Shown: positions 15,767-22,598, counted from the stretch's first letter. The stretch: DNA of 24,669 nt from an uncultured Dorea sp. (GCA_910579015.1 CAJTRO010000054.1:1-24669), one strand, 5' to 3'. Notes: a model not told the origin generated them from the letters alone. Program-made: numbers and translations.

Positions 15767-16291
15767 TTGGATGCAAGAGAAATAGATAAATGTATTGATG
15801 CATTCGGTACGGATATATATAGATTTTGCCTAAAACTCTGTGCGGACAAAGCGGATGCCGAGGATCTATATCAGCAGACTTTCCTGAAGGCGTTAGAAAC
15901 AGAATGGACGCTTGACTGGGAGAAAAACCCGAAAGCGCTGTTTTTCTCATTTGCCCATAATCTCTGGAAAAGCGGAAAGCGGAAACAGGCGCGCCGGAAC
16001 ACGATTGCTCCTTGCGGTAATCTCGATGATAAGACGGAATTCACACTACATTCTGAGGAAAGCGTTGAGGAAGACTATCTTCAAAAAGAATTGATCACGG
16101 AAGTCCGCCAGATCATTCAAACACTCCCGGAAAAATTTCAAGTACCGCTGATATTATTCTATCTATCCGAGTGTTCCATAGCAGAGATCGCATCTATTAT
16201 AAAGAAACCGCCTGGCACCGTGAAAAGTCGATTGTTCAAGGGAAGAAGCTTAATTAAAAAAAGATTGGAGGACGCTGGTTATGAGAGATGA
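15767..16291 (+). CDS. ECF-subfamily RNA polymerase sigma factor
   Basis: A 174-aa sigma-70 family protein containing only regions 2 and 4, the ECF layout. Region 2 includes DIYRFCLKLCADKADAEDLY followed by QQTFLKALE, and region 4 (about residues 115-170) has LPEKFQVPLILFYLSECSIA, EIASIIKKPPGTVKSRLFKG and RSLIKKRL, a clear helix-turn-helix for -35 recognition. It would redirect RNA polymerase to a small regulon. The start is TTG, set by AGGAGGT at 15754-15760; there is no in-frame ATG nearby. Its end overlaps the next gene by 11 bp, indicating co-expression with a putative anti-sigma factor. Confidence 0.93.
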   Translation: MDAREIDKCIDAFGTDIYRFCLKLCADKADAEDLYQQTFLKALETEWTLDWEKNPKALFFSFAHNLWKSGKRKQARRNTIAPCGNLDDKTEFTLHSEESVEEDYLQKELITEVRQIIQTLPEKFQVPLILFYLSECSIAEIASIIKKPPGTVKSRLFKGRSLIKKRLEDAGYER

Positions 16292-16658
16292 TCGTTCTAA
16301 CCCGGACATAGAAGAAGTTATCCGGGCTTCTATGAAAATGACGGACGTTCCGGCCCCGGAACTGAATAATACACTCAAAGCGGCTCTGTACCAACAAGAA
16401 GCCGTCCTGCGAAAACAGCCTGCCGCGCATAAATTATCACTTTGGTATCTGCCCATGGTTTTGAACCTGATAACATTTTCCTTACTGGCTGTTTTTGCTT
16501 TGATCATGATTGAAAATATCTATTTATCTTACTTTGCCGCCGGTATCTGCTTCTATGCTGGTGCGGCCGGGATCGTGCTTACCATTGTGGGCATAAAAAG
16601 AGCAAATATCAAAGAGGACATCACGATCCGCATCGAGAAAAGAGGTGTATTGGCATGA
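16281..16658 (+). CDS. Putative membrane anti-sigma factor
   Basis: A 125-aa protein with a cytoplasmic N-terminal part (about 1-52, helical, with DIEEVIRASMKMTDVPAPEL), two adjacent TM helices (about 54-75 and 80-105) and a short basic C-terminal tail. It has no zinc-binding HxxxCxxC anti-sigma motif. The position, overlapping the sigma gene by 11 bp and the next gene by 4 bp, and the soluble-helix-plus-membrane layout fit a membrane-tethered anti-sigma factor that holds the sigma protein until a signal arrives; this is inference from context. GGAGG lies 9 nt ahead of the ATG. Confidence 0.75.
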   Translation: MRDDRSNPDIEEVIRASMKMTDVPAPELNNTLKAALYQQEAVLRKQPAAHKLSLWYLPMVLNLITFSLLAVFALIMIENIYLSYFAAGICFYAGAAGIVLTIVGIKRANIKEDITIRIEKRGVLA

Positions 16659-17545
16659 ATACAGTAAAAAAGAACAGCTTTCCGCTTTATATTGGTATCC
16701 TGGTAATCTTATCGTTCATATTGTTACGTTTTGGTTTCTATTTTCTGAAAAGCGATGGTTTCAGCGGTCTTTCCATACTGCTCCCCGTACTGCTTCTCTG
16801 TTTCATTCTTTCTGCGCTGTGTACCTCTGCGTTTTTCGCGTCATGGGTATATCAGGACTGTAACAGACGGGGCGACGATCCGGTACTATGGGCGGTTGTG
16901 GTTTTTGTCTCCACGCCCTTTATTGGATTGCTGATCTACTTTCTGCGCCGTCCGGAACTCAAAACAATATGTCCGGCCTGCGGACATCCAATTTCGTTAA
17001 AAGCAAACTATTGTGAAGAATGTGGAACACGTATTAAAAAGGAGGATGATCGTACTATGGAAAAACAAGGAACACATCATTTAAAACTTATTATTGCCGG
17101 CATTGTAAGTCTGGCGCTTATGCTGGTATGCCTGACAGGATTTATCGCCAGCGCGGCCGCCGGAAATGGGATTAACACTGACATTGCTTCTGACAAACGG
17201 GTATGGAACTTAGGCGCAATCAATATGAATGTCAGCACTTATCAGGATAATGTCTGGAAGCTGGATTTCAGAAGCGCCAGTGAAGGATTTGTGAAAGAAC
17301 AGAATATGAAGATCACGGACGCCGACAGCCAGATACTTTACGCCGACATTTCCTGCGGTACAGTACCAGAGGGCGCAACGCTTGTGTTGTGGCTGGTCCA
17401 GAAAGATATGGCAAAATCTGTTGACGTCACAGATCTTTCCGAACCGCTGGAATATCCTTTGAGTGAATTTGAGAATGGAAAGCTCCATGTCAGATTGCAG
17501 ATCAATGGTGTGGAAAATACTGTTTCAGAGATTTATATTCAATAA
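16655..17545 (+). CDS. Zinc-ribbon multi-helix membrane protein of the sigma operon
   Basis: A 296-aa protein. It has three N-terminal TM helices (about 11-31, 40-64, 78-97), a zinc ribbon with Cys106, Cys109, Cys120 and Cys123 (CPACGHP...CEECGTR), a fourth TM helix (about 143-167), then about 125 residues of a soluble beta-rich domain ending at the stop. The C-terminal domain should be outside the cell if the ribbon is inside. I do not recognise the C-terminal domain. Its ATG overlaps the stop of the putative anti-sigma gene (ATGA), so the three genes form a tight operon, and the protein may sense a surface signal. An internal AAGGAGG (17039-17045) precedes an in-frame ATG at 17057 (Met135), which could give a shorter product starting just before TM4. 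Confidence 0.8.
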   Translation: MNTVKKNSFPLYIGILVILSFILLRFGFYFLKSDGFSGLSILLPVLLLCFILSALCTSAFFASWVYQDCNRRGDDPVLWAVVVFVSTPFIGLLIYFLRRPELKTICPACGHPISLKANYCEECGTRIKKEDDRTMEKQGTHHLKLIIAGIVSLALMLVCLTGFIASAAAGNGINTDIASDKRVWNLGAINMNVSTYQDNVWKLDFRSASEGFVKEQNMKITDADSQILYADISCGTVPEGATLVLWLVQKDMAKSVDVTDLSEPLEYPLSEFENGKLHVRLQINGVENTVSEIYIQ

Positions 17546-17553
17546 TCACCAAC

Positions 17554-17583
17554 GGCGGGAATGCACGAAAACAGCTTCCCGCC
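17554..17583. terminator. Terminator hairpin between convergent operons
   Basis: GGCGGGAA (17554-17561) pairs perfectly with TTCCCGCC (17576-17583), and moderately T-rich sequence follows on the plus strand. It is placed 9 bp after the stop of the zinc-ribbon gene and 33 bp from the stop of the convergent flavodoxin gene. Confidence 0.7.
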
Positions 17584-17615
17584 TGTTTCGTTTTCGAGAG
17601 AAAATACTAAGTGCA

Positions 17616-18140
17616 TCATTTGATATATTCAAGAAGCGGCAGCAAGTTCTTCTTATCCGTCCAATCACATATCCTGCCCTTCGACCGCAGAAGTTCTTCC
17701 ATCCACGGTTCCAGAGACGCGGCCTCCTGTCTGGCAATCACCTTTTGCAGTATACCACAAAGGATACGGTCTTTAAAAGTCATACGCCCTTCGTTCCATG
17801 CACCTCTTGCGTAGAAAAAGGGAATCCCTCTCAAATCTTCTTTTAAATTATGTGCTTTGACTTCCTCGATTGCTTTCTCGTCATATGGCGACGCCCCTAC
17901 GCATAGAATGATAACTTTTTTGTGCCTTATATTCTTATAAACCTTCCGCAGAATATCCAGACCTGCCATCCCTCCAGCATAGACAGCTCCGGCAAATATA
18001 ACATAACTATATCTTTCAAAGGGAATCTTCTTATAATCGGCGGCGTCATATATCTCACAAGATAATTCTTCCTTTAACATCAGGGCATATTTTTTTGTTG
18101 CCCCGTATTTGGACCTGTAGACAACTACATACTTGTTCAT
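17616..18140 (-). CDS. Flavodoxin-domain protein
   Basis: A 174-aa protein with a single flavodoxin-like fold. The FMN phosphate loop is at the N-terminus (VVYRSKYGATKKYALMLKEE), followed by YSYVIFAGAVYAGGMAG (second FMN loop) and KVIILCVGASPYDE (third strand and loop). This layout resembles the HemG-like/flavodoxin_5 group, which includes menaquinone-linked protoporphyrinogen oxidases, but in anaerobes such proteins are mostly uncharacterised electron carriers or reductases. It starts 40 bp after tetR on the same strand and has AAGGAG ahead of the ATG, so it is probably the regulated partner of that repressor. Confidence 0.87.
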   Translation of the reverse strand: MNKYVVVYRSKYGATKKYALMLKEELSCEIYDAADYKKIPFERYSYVIFAGAVYAGGMAGLDILRKVYKNIRHKKVIILCVGASPYDEKAIEEVKAHNLKEDLRGIPFFYARGAWNEGRMTFKDRILCGILQKVIARQEAASLEPWMEELLRSKGRICDWTDKKNLLPLLEYIK

Positions 18141-18180
18141 ATATCATCCTTCTCCTTTTCTATATCATTTTCAACTGCCT

Positions 18181-18753
18181 TCAAGACATATCCTCACAAT
18201 CTAACGCCTGCTTTAAAAACGCTTCATACGCACTTTCCTGCTGTGAGTATATCTCATCTGTGGAGATCCCCGGCGTTGTCACTGAAAATACAGTGCCGAT
18301 GCCGATTGTATAGATAAGCATATTCAGATGCAGCTGCCTTGCTTTCGACAAACTGATATGCAATTTATCCGCGATAAACTCCGCCATATCCGGATTCGTT
18401 TCGGATCGATATAAATCGTCCAGCGACGAGATCCCTTTTCGTTGATGCAAAATGAAGATCCTAAACAAATGCGGTTCCTCTTTTGCCAGCCGGATATAGG
18501 ATTGGCCTGAACTGCGAAACAAGTCATTTTTGTCAATCAGATTCGCGGTGTATTCATGAACAAAATAATTTACTCGTTCAATCACATCCTGACGAAGCCC
18601 GTCCATATTTTTACAATAACTGTAGATGGGCTGAACCGAACAGCCTATCTTATCCGCAATGTTTTTTACCATCACCTGTTCCATACCACAGCTTCGGGCA
18701 ATTTCAAAAGCGGCACTGACAACCATTTCTTTGGTGATTCTCTGCCTGGGCAT
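18181..18753 (-). CDS. TetR-family transcriptional regulator
   Basis: A 190-aa repressor-type protein. The N-terminal helix-turn-helix is ITKEMVVSAAFEIARSCGME followed by QVMVKNIADKIGCSVQPIYSY (about residues 6-48), with a helical ligand domain behind. In the recognition helix CSVQPIYSY replaces the common VSxxxLYxH/YF pattern. AAGGAG precedes the ATG. It is transcribed from a consensus promoter whose -10 box is the edge of a 41-nt perfect palindrome, arguing strongly for autorepression, and the flavodoxin gene downstream would be controlled together with it. The inducer is unknown; a flavodoxin partner hints at a redox-active or quinone-like ligand, which is inference. Confidence 0.92.
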   Translation of the reverse strand: MPRQRITKEMVVSAAFEIARSCGMEQVMVKNIADKIGCSVQPIYSYCKNMDGLRQDVIERVNYFVHEYTANLIDKNDLFRSSGQSYIRLAKEEPHLFRIFILHQRKGISSLDDLYRSETNPDMAEFIADKLHISLSKARQLHLNMLIYTIGIGTVFSVTTPGISTDEIYSQQESAYEAFLKQALDCEDMS

Positions 18754-18766
18754 TCTTTTTTCTCCT

Positions 18767-18807
18767 TATAATCAAGTTATATAAATAATTTATATAACTT
18801 GATTATA
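18767..18807. promoter_or_regulatory. Perfect 41-nt palindrome, presumed TetR operator
   Basis: Arms of 20 bp, TATAATCAAGTTATATAAAT and its exact reverse complement, flank a single central base at 18787. The palindrome runs from the -10 box of the tetR promoter to within 13 bp of the ATG, covering the start site. Because transcription would begin inside it (near 18795), the RNA would contain only part of it and could not fold the full hairpin, which favours a DNA-level operator. Confidence 0.85.
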
Positions 18808-18830
18808 TCACTGTCTAAGAATTGTGTCAA
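18802..18830 (-). promoter_or_regulatory. Consensus sigma-A promoter of the tetR-flavodoxin operon
   Basis: On the minus strand a perfect TTGACA (18825-18830), exactly 17 bases, then a perfect TATAAT (18802-18807). Such a strong promoter would need tight control, matching the overlapping palindrome. Confidence 0.92.
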
Positions 18831-18839
18831 TTTCAATAA

Positions 18840-19165
18840 TGGGAAAGATTAACTATCTTGAACCTGATATCTCGGTGATATGTGACAAGAACAAACTAGA
18901 CGAAAAGGGATGTAACGGCGCGCCGGACTGGATAATTGAGATTACCTCCCCAACGGATCCCCAGCGGGATTATGGCGTCAAGCTTTTCAAATACCGCACC
19001 GCCGGAGTCCGGGAATACTGGATTGTAAATCCGCAGAAAAATACCATTACTGTGTTTGACTTTGAAAAGGAAACACAATCTAACCAATACAGCTGGGATG
19101 ACGATATCCCGGTATGCATATATGGGTATTTTATACTCAATATCAATAAACTGCTCCAACAATAG
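18840..19165 (+). pseudogene. Uma2-family (DUF820) endonuclease, 5'-truncated fragment
   Basis: The 108 readable residues match the C-terminal part of Uma2-type PD-(D/E)XK proteins: NYLEPDISVICDKNKLDEKG, CNGAPDWIIEITSPTDPQRD, and KLFKYRTAGVREYWIVNPQK. The catalytic PD, E and related residues are present, but the N-terminal 80-90 residues usual for the family are absent: an in-frame stop lies at 18800-18802, and the strong divergent tetR promoter and palindrome occupy the junction. The only possible starts (GTG 18824, ATG 18839) lack a ribosome site. It is most likely a dead fragment cut when the tetR region was placed next to it. Confidence 0.8.
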
Positions 19166-19269
19166 CAAAAACCGTTTTCAAGGCTTTTGTGTTAAAAAAA
19201 TTAACCATCCGTTAATTTACAAACTACAAAATATACCACCCTTCAATAGTTCTTTCCTCCCAAAATTGC

Positions 19270-19297
19270 TATAATAACATCAGACGCTTGGTACAAG
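19270..19297 (+). promoter_or_regulatory. Possible promoter/operator region of the xre gene
   Basis: A perfect TATAAT (19270-19275) lacks a good -35 partner. The short palindrome CTTG-GTA-CAAG (19287-19297) follows around the expected start site. An ATTAAC/GTTAAT inverted repeat lies upstream at 19200-19216. An autoregulated HTH gene often has such sites; the evidence is weak. Confidence 0.35.
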
Positions 19298-19337
19298 TAT
19301 ACTGAGAATACACACACAAATTAGGAGGACATTTTCT

Positions 19338-20384
19338 ATGAAGATTAATGAGATCATCCGCAAAAAACGTATGGAAAAGGGCTATACTCAGGAGCAGATG
19401 GCTTCTTTCCTTGGTGTCTCCGCCCCAGCAGTCAATAAATGGGAGAAGGCGATCTCTTACCCGGATATCACTCTGCTTCCCTCACTGGCACGGCTTCTTG
19501 GCACGGATCTGAATACACTTCTGTCCTTTCAGGCAGATCCCACACAAGAAGAAATCCAACATTTTCTGGACGAGCTGGTTTCTGCCGCCAACACAGATGG
19601 GTTTGACAGGGCATTTCATATGGCGTTTGAGAAATTACACGAATATCCTTCCTGTGACACACTGCTTCTAAATACAGCTCTGACGCTTGAAGGGCTTGTT
19701 ATCACACAGGCTGGTAATACCGAATTTTCTTCCTTTATGTCTGCTATCGAAGAGCTGTATATGCGTGTTTCCAAAAGCCATGATCCTGCGATATGTAATC
19801 AGGCAAAGGCCATGATGATCTCGAAGCACATAGGCAGAAAGGAATTTGACGCCGCCCAGAACCTTCTGGATGAACTGCCTGATACCGCAATGTTCGACAA
19901 GAAACAGCTTCAATCCACTCTTTATCTCCAACAGGGTGACTGGATAAAGGCGGCACAATTAATAGAGCAGAAGGTATTATCAGGGATCAGCATGGTTCAG
20001 TCCGCCCTGTATACACTGACAGAAATCGCGGTAAAAGAAAATCACCTGTCCGATGCCGAACAGCTTGCCGGCACAGCCAGACAGGTGACCGAACTGTTTG
20101 ACCTATGGGAGTGTAACACATATATTGCTGACTTCCTGCTTGCCCTTGCAAAAGAGGATACCAGGAAATGCCTGGAAGCCTTACAGAAAATGCTTCCGGC
20201 GCTTGAGAAAAATTGGAAACCGGCTCGCTCGCCTCTCTACCGCCATCTTTCACTGAAAGATACGAACAATAGTCAGATGATGCGTGCCTGGATTCTGAAT
20301 GACCTGGAAAATCCGGAAAATCATGCGTATGACTTTCTGCGCGATGATCCGGCTGTCTGCGAATTACTGGAAAAATACCGCTGA
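19338..20384 (+). CDS. XRE-family HTH regulator with helical-repeat C-terminus
   Basis: A 348-aa protein. Residues 1-65 are a Cro/CI-type helix-turn-helix (INEIIRKKRMEKGYTQEQMA, SFLGVSAPAVNKWEKAISYP, LLPSLARLLGTDLNTLLSF). The remaining 280 residues are all-helical, and recurrent pairs such as EFDAAQNLLDELP, GDWIKAAQLIEQKV and NHLSDAEQLAGTARQV look like TPR-style repeats. This architecture is common in Firmicutes regulators that bind peptides or proteins through the repeats. AGGAGG lies 8-10 nt before the ATG. No membrane protein or ABC transporter, frequent partners of such regulators, is adjacent; the next gene is convergent. Confidence 0.9.
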   Translation: MKINEIIRKKRMEKGYTQEQMASFLGVSAPAVNKWEKAISYPDITLLPSLARLLGTDLNTLLSFQADPTQEEIQHFLDELVSAANTDGFDRAFHMAFEKLHEYPSCDTLLLNTALTLEGLVITQAGNTEFSSFMSAIEELYMRVSKSHDPAICNQAKAMMISKHIGRKEFDAAQNLLDELPDTAMFDKKQLQSTLYLQQGDWIKAAQLIEQKVLSGISMVQSALYTLTEIAVKENHLSDAEQLAGTARQVTELFDLWECNTYIADFLLALAKEDTRKCLEALQKMLPALEKNWKPARSPLYRHLSLKDTNNSQMMRAWILNDLENPENHAYDFLRDDPAVCELLEKYR

Positions 20385-20405
20385 CTACATTTGCAGACAG
20401 GATTT

Positions 20406-20474
20406 CAGGGAATCTGCCTCAGACTCTTGAATCACAGCAGGCTGTGTTGATTGATCTTGAGGCAGATCACCCTG
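20406..20474. repeat. Long nested inverted repeat between convergent genes
   Basis: CAGGG+ATCTGCCTCA (20406-20410, 20412-20421) pairs with TGAGGCAGAT+CCCTG (20458-20467, 20470-20474), 15 bp with a small internal loop. Inside it CACAGC-AG-GCTGTG (20433-20446) forms a second hairpin. No T-run follows on either strand, so it is not a standard terminator. A separate small GCAGA/TCTGC hairpin (20487-20500) with six A at 20476-20481 could end the nitroreductase transcript on the minus strand. Confidence 0.7.
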
Positions 20475-20504
20475 TAAAAAAGGTGTGCAGACTATTCTGC
20501 CTTC

Positions 20505-21230
20505 TTACAAAAATTCTCTCAGATAGACCTCCATCGAACGATTCATCTCATTCGAAAAATCAGATTCATACTTTCTTTTCCAGAAAGCCTCCATCCATTC
20601 ATCATAACTCTTTTCGCCTCTCCTTGTGTCGAACATCGAACGGATCTCCTCACCATCCTTATCCTGATACGCATTCTCACACACAATATCCGTAAGCCGG
20701 AATCTCTCAAGCTTCTTCCTCTCCTTCTGCTGTTCTGTCGGATATCCGAAGACCAGCATACATGCCGGATATACATACTCTGGAATACTCAAAAGCTCCT
20801 TCATTTCTTCCGCATTCTCCATCACATCTCCTATATAACAGGAACCGATCCCAAGGCTTTCTGCCACCGTCACCGCATTCTGGGCCGCGATCAGCGCATC
20901 CTCCACCGCAAGCAGAAGGTCGCCCGCGCCTGGCTTACGAGGCGTCAGTCCGGCCTCCCGGTAGAAGGACAGCCATTTCCTGCAATCCGCGCAGAACACG
21001 AGCACCATCTTCGCTTTTGCGATGAATGGCTGATCGTCGCACAGATGTACCAGTCGTTCCTTCTTATTCTGGTCGGTGATATCAAGAATGGTATACAACA
21101 ACTGACATCCCGCAGACGGAGCCTGAAGCGCCGCATTCAGGATACTCTCCTTATCTTCCTGTGAAATCTCCTTTTCCGTATATACACGTACAGATTTCCT
21201 TTGATTCAAAGCATTCATGATTTCATTCAT
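20505..21230 (-). CDS. Nitroreductase-family flavoprotein
   Basis: A 241-aa FMN-dependent oxidoreductase of the nitroreductase superfamily. The N-terminal NQRKSVRVYTEKEIS carries the Arg-x-Ser-x-Arg FMN phosphate site, ALQAPSAGCQLLYTILDI is the second FMN-contact helix, and SLGIGSCYIGDVMENAEEMK with PACMLVFGYP forms the C-terminal FMN-binding part. A tail of about 60 residues (SMFDTRRGEKSYDEWMEAFW) wraps round the partner subunit as in NfsA/FRP-type enzymes. It would reduce nitroaromatics, quinones or flavins with NAD(P)H; the physiological substrate is unknown. The ATG was chosen for GGGAG 8 nt ahead; an ATG six codons upstream would overlap that site. Confidence 0.93.
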   Translation of the reverse strand: MNEIMNALNQRKSVRVYTEKEISQEDKESILNAALQAPSAGCQLLYTILDITDQNKKERLVHLCDDQPFIAKAKMVLVFCADCRKWLSFYREAGLTPRKPGAGDLLLAVEDALIAAQNAVTVAESLGIGSCYIGDVMENAEEMKELLSIPEYVYPACMLVFGYPTEQQKERKKLERFRLTDIVCENAYQDKDGEEIRSMFDTRRGEKSYDEWMEAFWKRKYESDFSNEMNRSMEVYLREFL

Positions 21231-21298
21231 ATCTCTTACTCCCTTCACATGTATTTCCCGCAGCTCCCAACCATCCGCCTCTTAAAATACCACTTTCC

Positions 21299-21332
21299 AA
21301 AAAGGTTCCGGGGCACTCCCCGAAACCTTTTT
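21299..21332. terminator. Terminator hairpin after proC
   Basis: AAAAAGGTTCCGGGG (21299-21313) pairs with CCCCGAAACCTTTTT (21318-21332) across a 4-nt loop with one mismatch. The A/T ends give a T-run on both strands. It lies downstream of proC and upstream of the nitroreductase gene and should separate their transcripts. Confidence 0.85.
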
Positions 21333-21344
21333 CCTGCTCTTCTG

Positions 21345-21427
21345 TGTATTAGATTCCCTTAGATATCTCTTCACAGATCTTCATTTATGTATTACATTCC
21401 CTTAGATATCTCCTCACAGACCTTCAT
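21345..21427. repeat. Tandem duplication of the proC 3' end
   Basis: Two 40-bp copies (21345-21384 and 21388-21427) are offset by 43 bp and differ at three positions. The inner copy is the functional end of proC (MKVCEEISKGM and stop). The outer copy, beyond the stop, still reads MKICEEISKGI plus a stop on the minus strand. Confidence 0.93.
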
Positions 21428-22186
21428 CGCCTCAAATACTGCACTCCGGAACCCGCGCTCCTCCAGTACGCGCACGGCCTCTATTGTGGTTCCTGCCGGA
21501 GAACATACCATATCCTTCAGCTCGCCCGGATGCTTCCCTGTCTCAAGTACCATCTTCGCGCTTCCAAGAACCGCCTGTGCCGCGAACTGATAAGCCTGAG
21601 GTCTCGGCATACCGCCGGAAACCGCCGCATCCGCCATAGCCTCGATCAGCATGAACACGTAAGCCGGCGAACTTCCGCTGACAGAAACTACCGTATCCAT
21701 CAAGCGCTCCGGAACAATCTCTACCTTGCCAAAGCTCTCAAGAAGTGTGCGCACATACGCCGTCTCTTCTTCTGTCATATGCTCATTCGGGCACGCCGCC
21801 GTCATACCTTCTCCCACCATCGCCGGTGTATTCGGCATCGTCCGCACAATCTTCACATCCTTGCCAAACTGCTCCGAAAGCCACGCAAGCGTCTTGCCCG
21901 GTGCAATCGTAATTACGATTTGATCTGCTCTGATCCCATCTTTGATCTCAGCGATCACGTCTGCATAGAACTGAGGCTTTACGGATAATACGATCACATC
22001 CGCCTTCTCTACGACCTCTTTATTGCTGTCCGTCACATGTATCTTGAACTGTTCCTTTGCCTTCTCTCTTCCTGGTGCGAATAAGTCCGCCCCGATGATC
22101 TCCTCCGCCGGAATGATCTGATTCTTGATGATCCCTCCCATAATTGCCGACGCCATATTCCCGGTCCCGATAAATCCTAATTTCAT
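21392..22186 (-). CDS. proC: Pyrroline-5-carboxylate reductase
   Basis: ProC makes the last step of proline synthesis, reducing 1-pyrroline-5-carboxylate with NAD(P)H. The 264-aa protein has the Rossmann start MKLGFIGTGNMASAIMGGII, VIVLSVKPQ, RTMPNTPAMVGEGMTA, and the C-terminal dimerisation/active-site block SGSSPAYVFMLIEAMADAAV and CSPAGTTIEAVRVLEERGFR. Length is normal. I chose the ATG giving MKLGF; an ATG four codons upstream has its ribosome site too close. It is monocistronic with its own promoter (22285-22313), two palindromic sites just downstream of it and a terminator (21299-21332). The 3' end has been duplicated in tandem. Confidence 0.96.
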   Translation of the reverse strand: MKLGFIGTGNMASAIMGGIIKNQIIPAEEIIGADLFAPGREKAKEQFKIHVTDSNKEVVEKADVIVLSVKPQFYADVIAEIKDGIRADQIVITIAPGKTLAWLSEQFGKDVKIVRTMPNTPAMVGEGMTAACPNEHMTEEETAYVRTLLESFGKVEIVPERLMDTVVSVSGSSPAYVFMLIEAMADAAVSGGMPRPQAYQFAAQAVLGSAKMVLETGKHPGELKDMVCSPAGTTIEAVRVLEERGFRSAVFEAMKVCEEISKGM

Positions 22187-22239
22187 TAGAAACACCATCC
22201 TTTTCTCTTTGTTTTTTGCTTTTTACTTTTTGCTTTCAC

Positions 22240-22272
22240 ATTTTGTATACAATTAAATATTTTGTATACAAT
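22240..22272. promoter_or_regulatory. Two identical palindromic operator-like sites before proC
   Basis: ATTTTGTATACAAT occurs at 22240-22253 and 22259-22272, each containing the perfect palindrome TTGTATACAA. The 19-bp period is close to two helical turns, so two dimers could bind the same face. Both lie just downstream of the predicted proC start site. The core matches the middle of GntR-type gluconate operators, so a GntR-family regulator is one possibility. Confidence 0.7.
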
Positions 22273-22284
22273 CTATCTTCTCTG

Positions 22285-22313
22285 ACTATAACATGGCCTA
22301 TGGCAATAGTCAA
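22285..22313 (-). promoter_or_regulatory. Promoter of proC
   Basis: On the minus strand TTGACT (22308-22313) and TATAGT (22285-22290) are separated by exactly 17 bases. The expected start near 22278 gives a leader of about 92 nt that carries both palindromic sites. Confidence 0.75.
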
Positions 22314-22515
22314 CCTGTTTTTGAAAATTCTCCTGATAGTTTAGAAAGAAACCCTAATAAGGGCAAAAAATCTGTAACAAATTATAACATGAAATGAACA
22401 GGACAGGAAGAACTGATTGGAATGCTTTCACAAATTTCTCCAAAACACAAGAAAGCTCTCGGAATCTCGAGTCTCCCGACTAAAATTCACCAGTCAGATG
22501 AAGTTCGAAAAGTAA

Positions 22516-22587
22516 ATATTATCTAGAAAGGCTGTTTATACCCACTTTGAAATTAAGGAACTAATCGACGCAATCAATAAAATATAG
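22516..22587 (+). pseudogene. Possible tyrosine-integrase C-terminal remnant
   Basis: The frame ending at TAG 22585-22587 reads RKAVYTHFEIKELIDAINKI after a few codons and a stop at 22513-22515. A YTHxxIxxL(I)xAI(N)xI ending, with the catalytic-type Tyr followed by Thr-His, is the style of tyrosine recombinase C-termini on clostridial integrative elements. Only about 23 residues remain and no upstream homology is visible, so this is tentative. The rest of 22187-22598 holds the proC promoter region and A/T-rich sequence with no gene I can support. Confidence 0.35.
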
Positions 22588-22598
22588 TGAGGTGTGCC

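Noticed and set aside
17463..17846. 127-codon plus-strand frame spanning the convergent junction
   Set aside because: It overlaps the end of the zinc-ribbon gene, the terminator and the antisense of the flavodoxin gene, and has no domain.
22394..22526. Short plus-strand frames (about 29 and 34 codons) between proC and the ribbon-helix-helix gene
   Set aside because: No ribosome site and too short for a reliable family match. They may be mobile-element debris but cannot be named.
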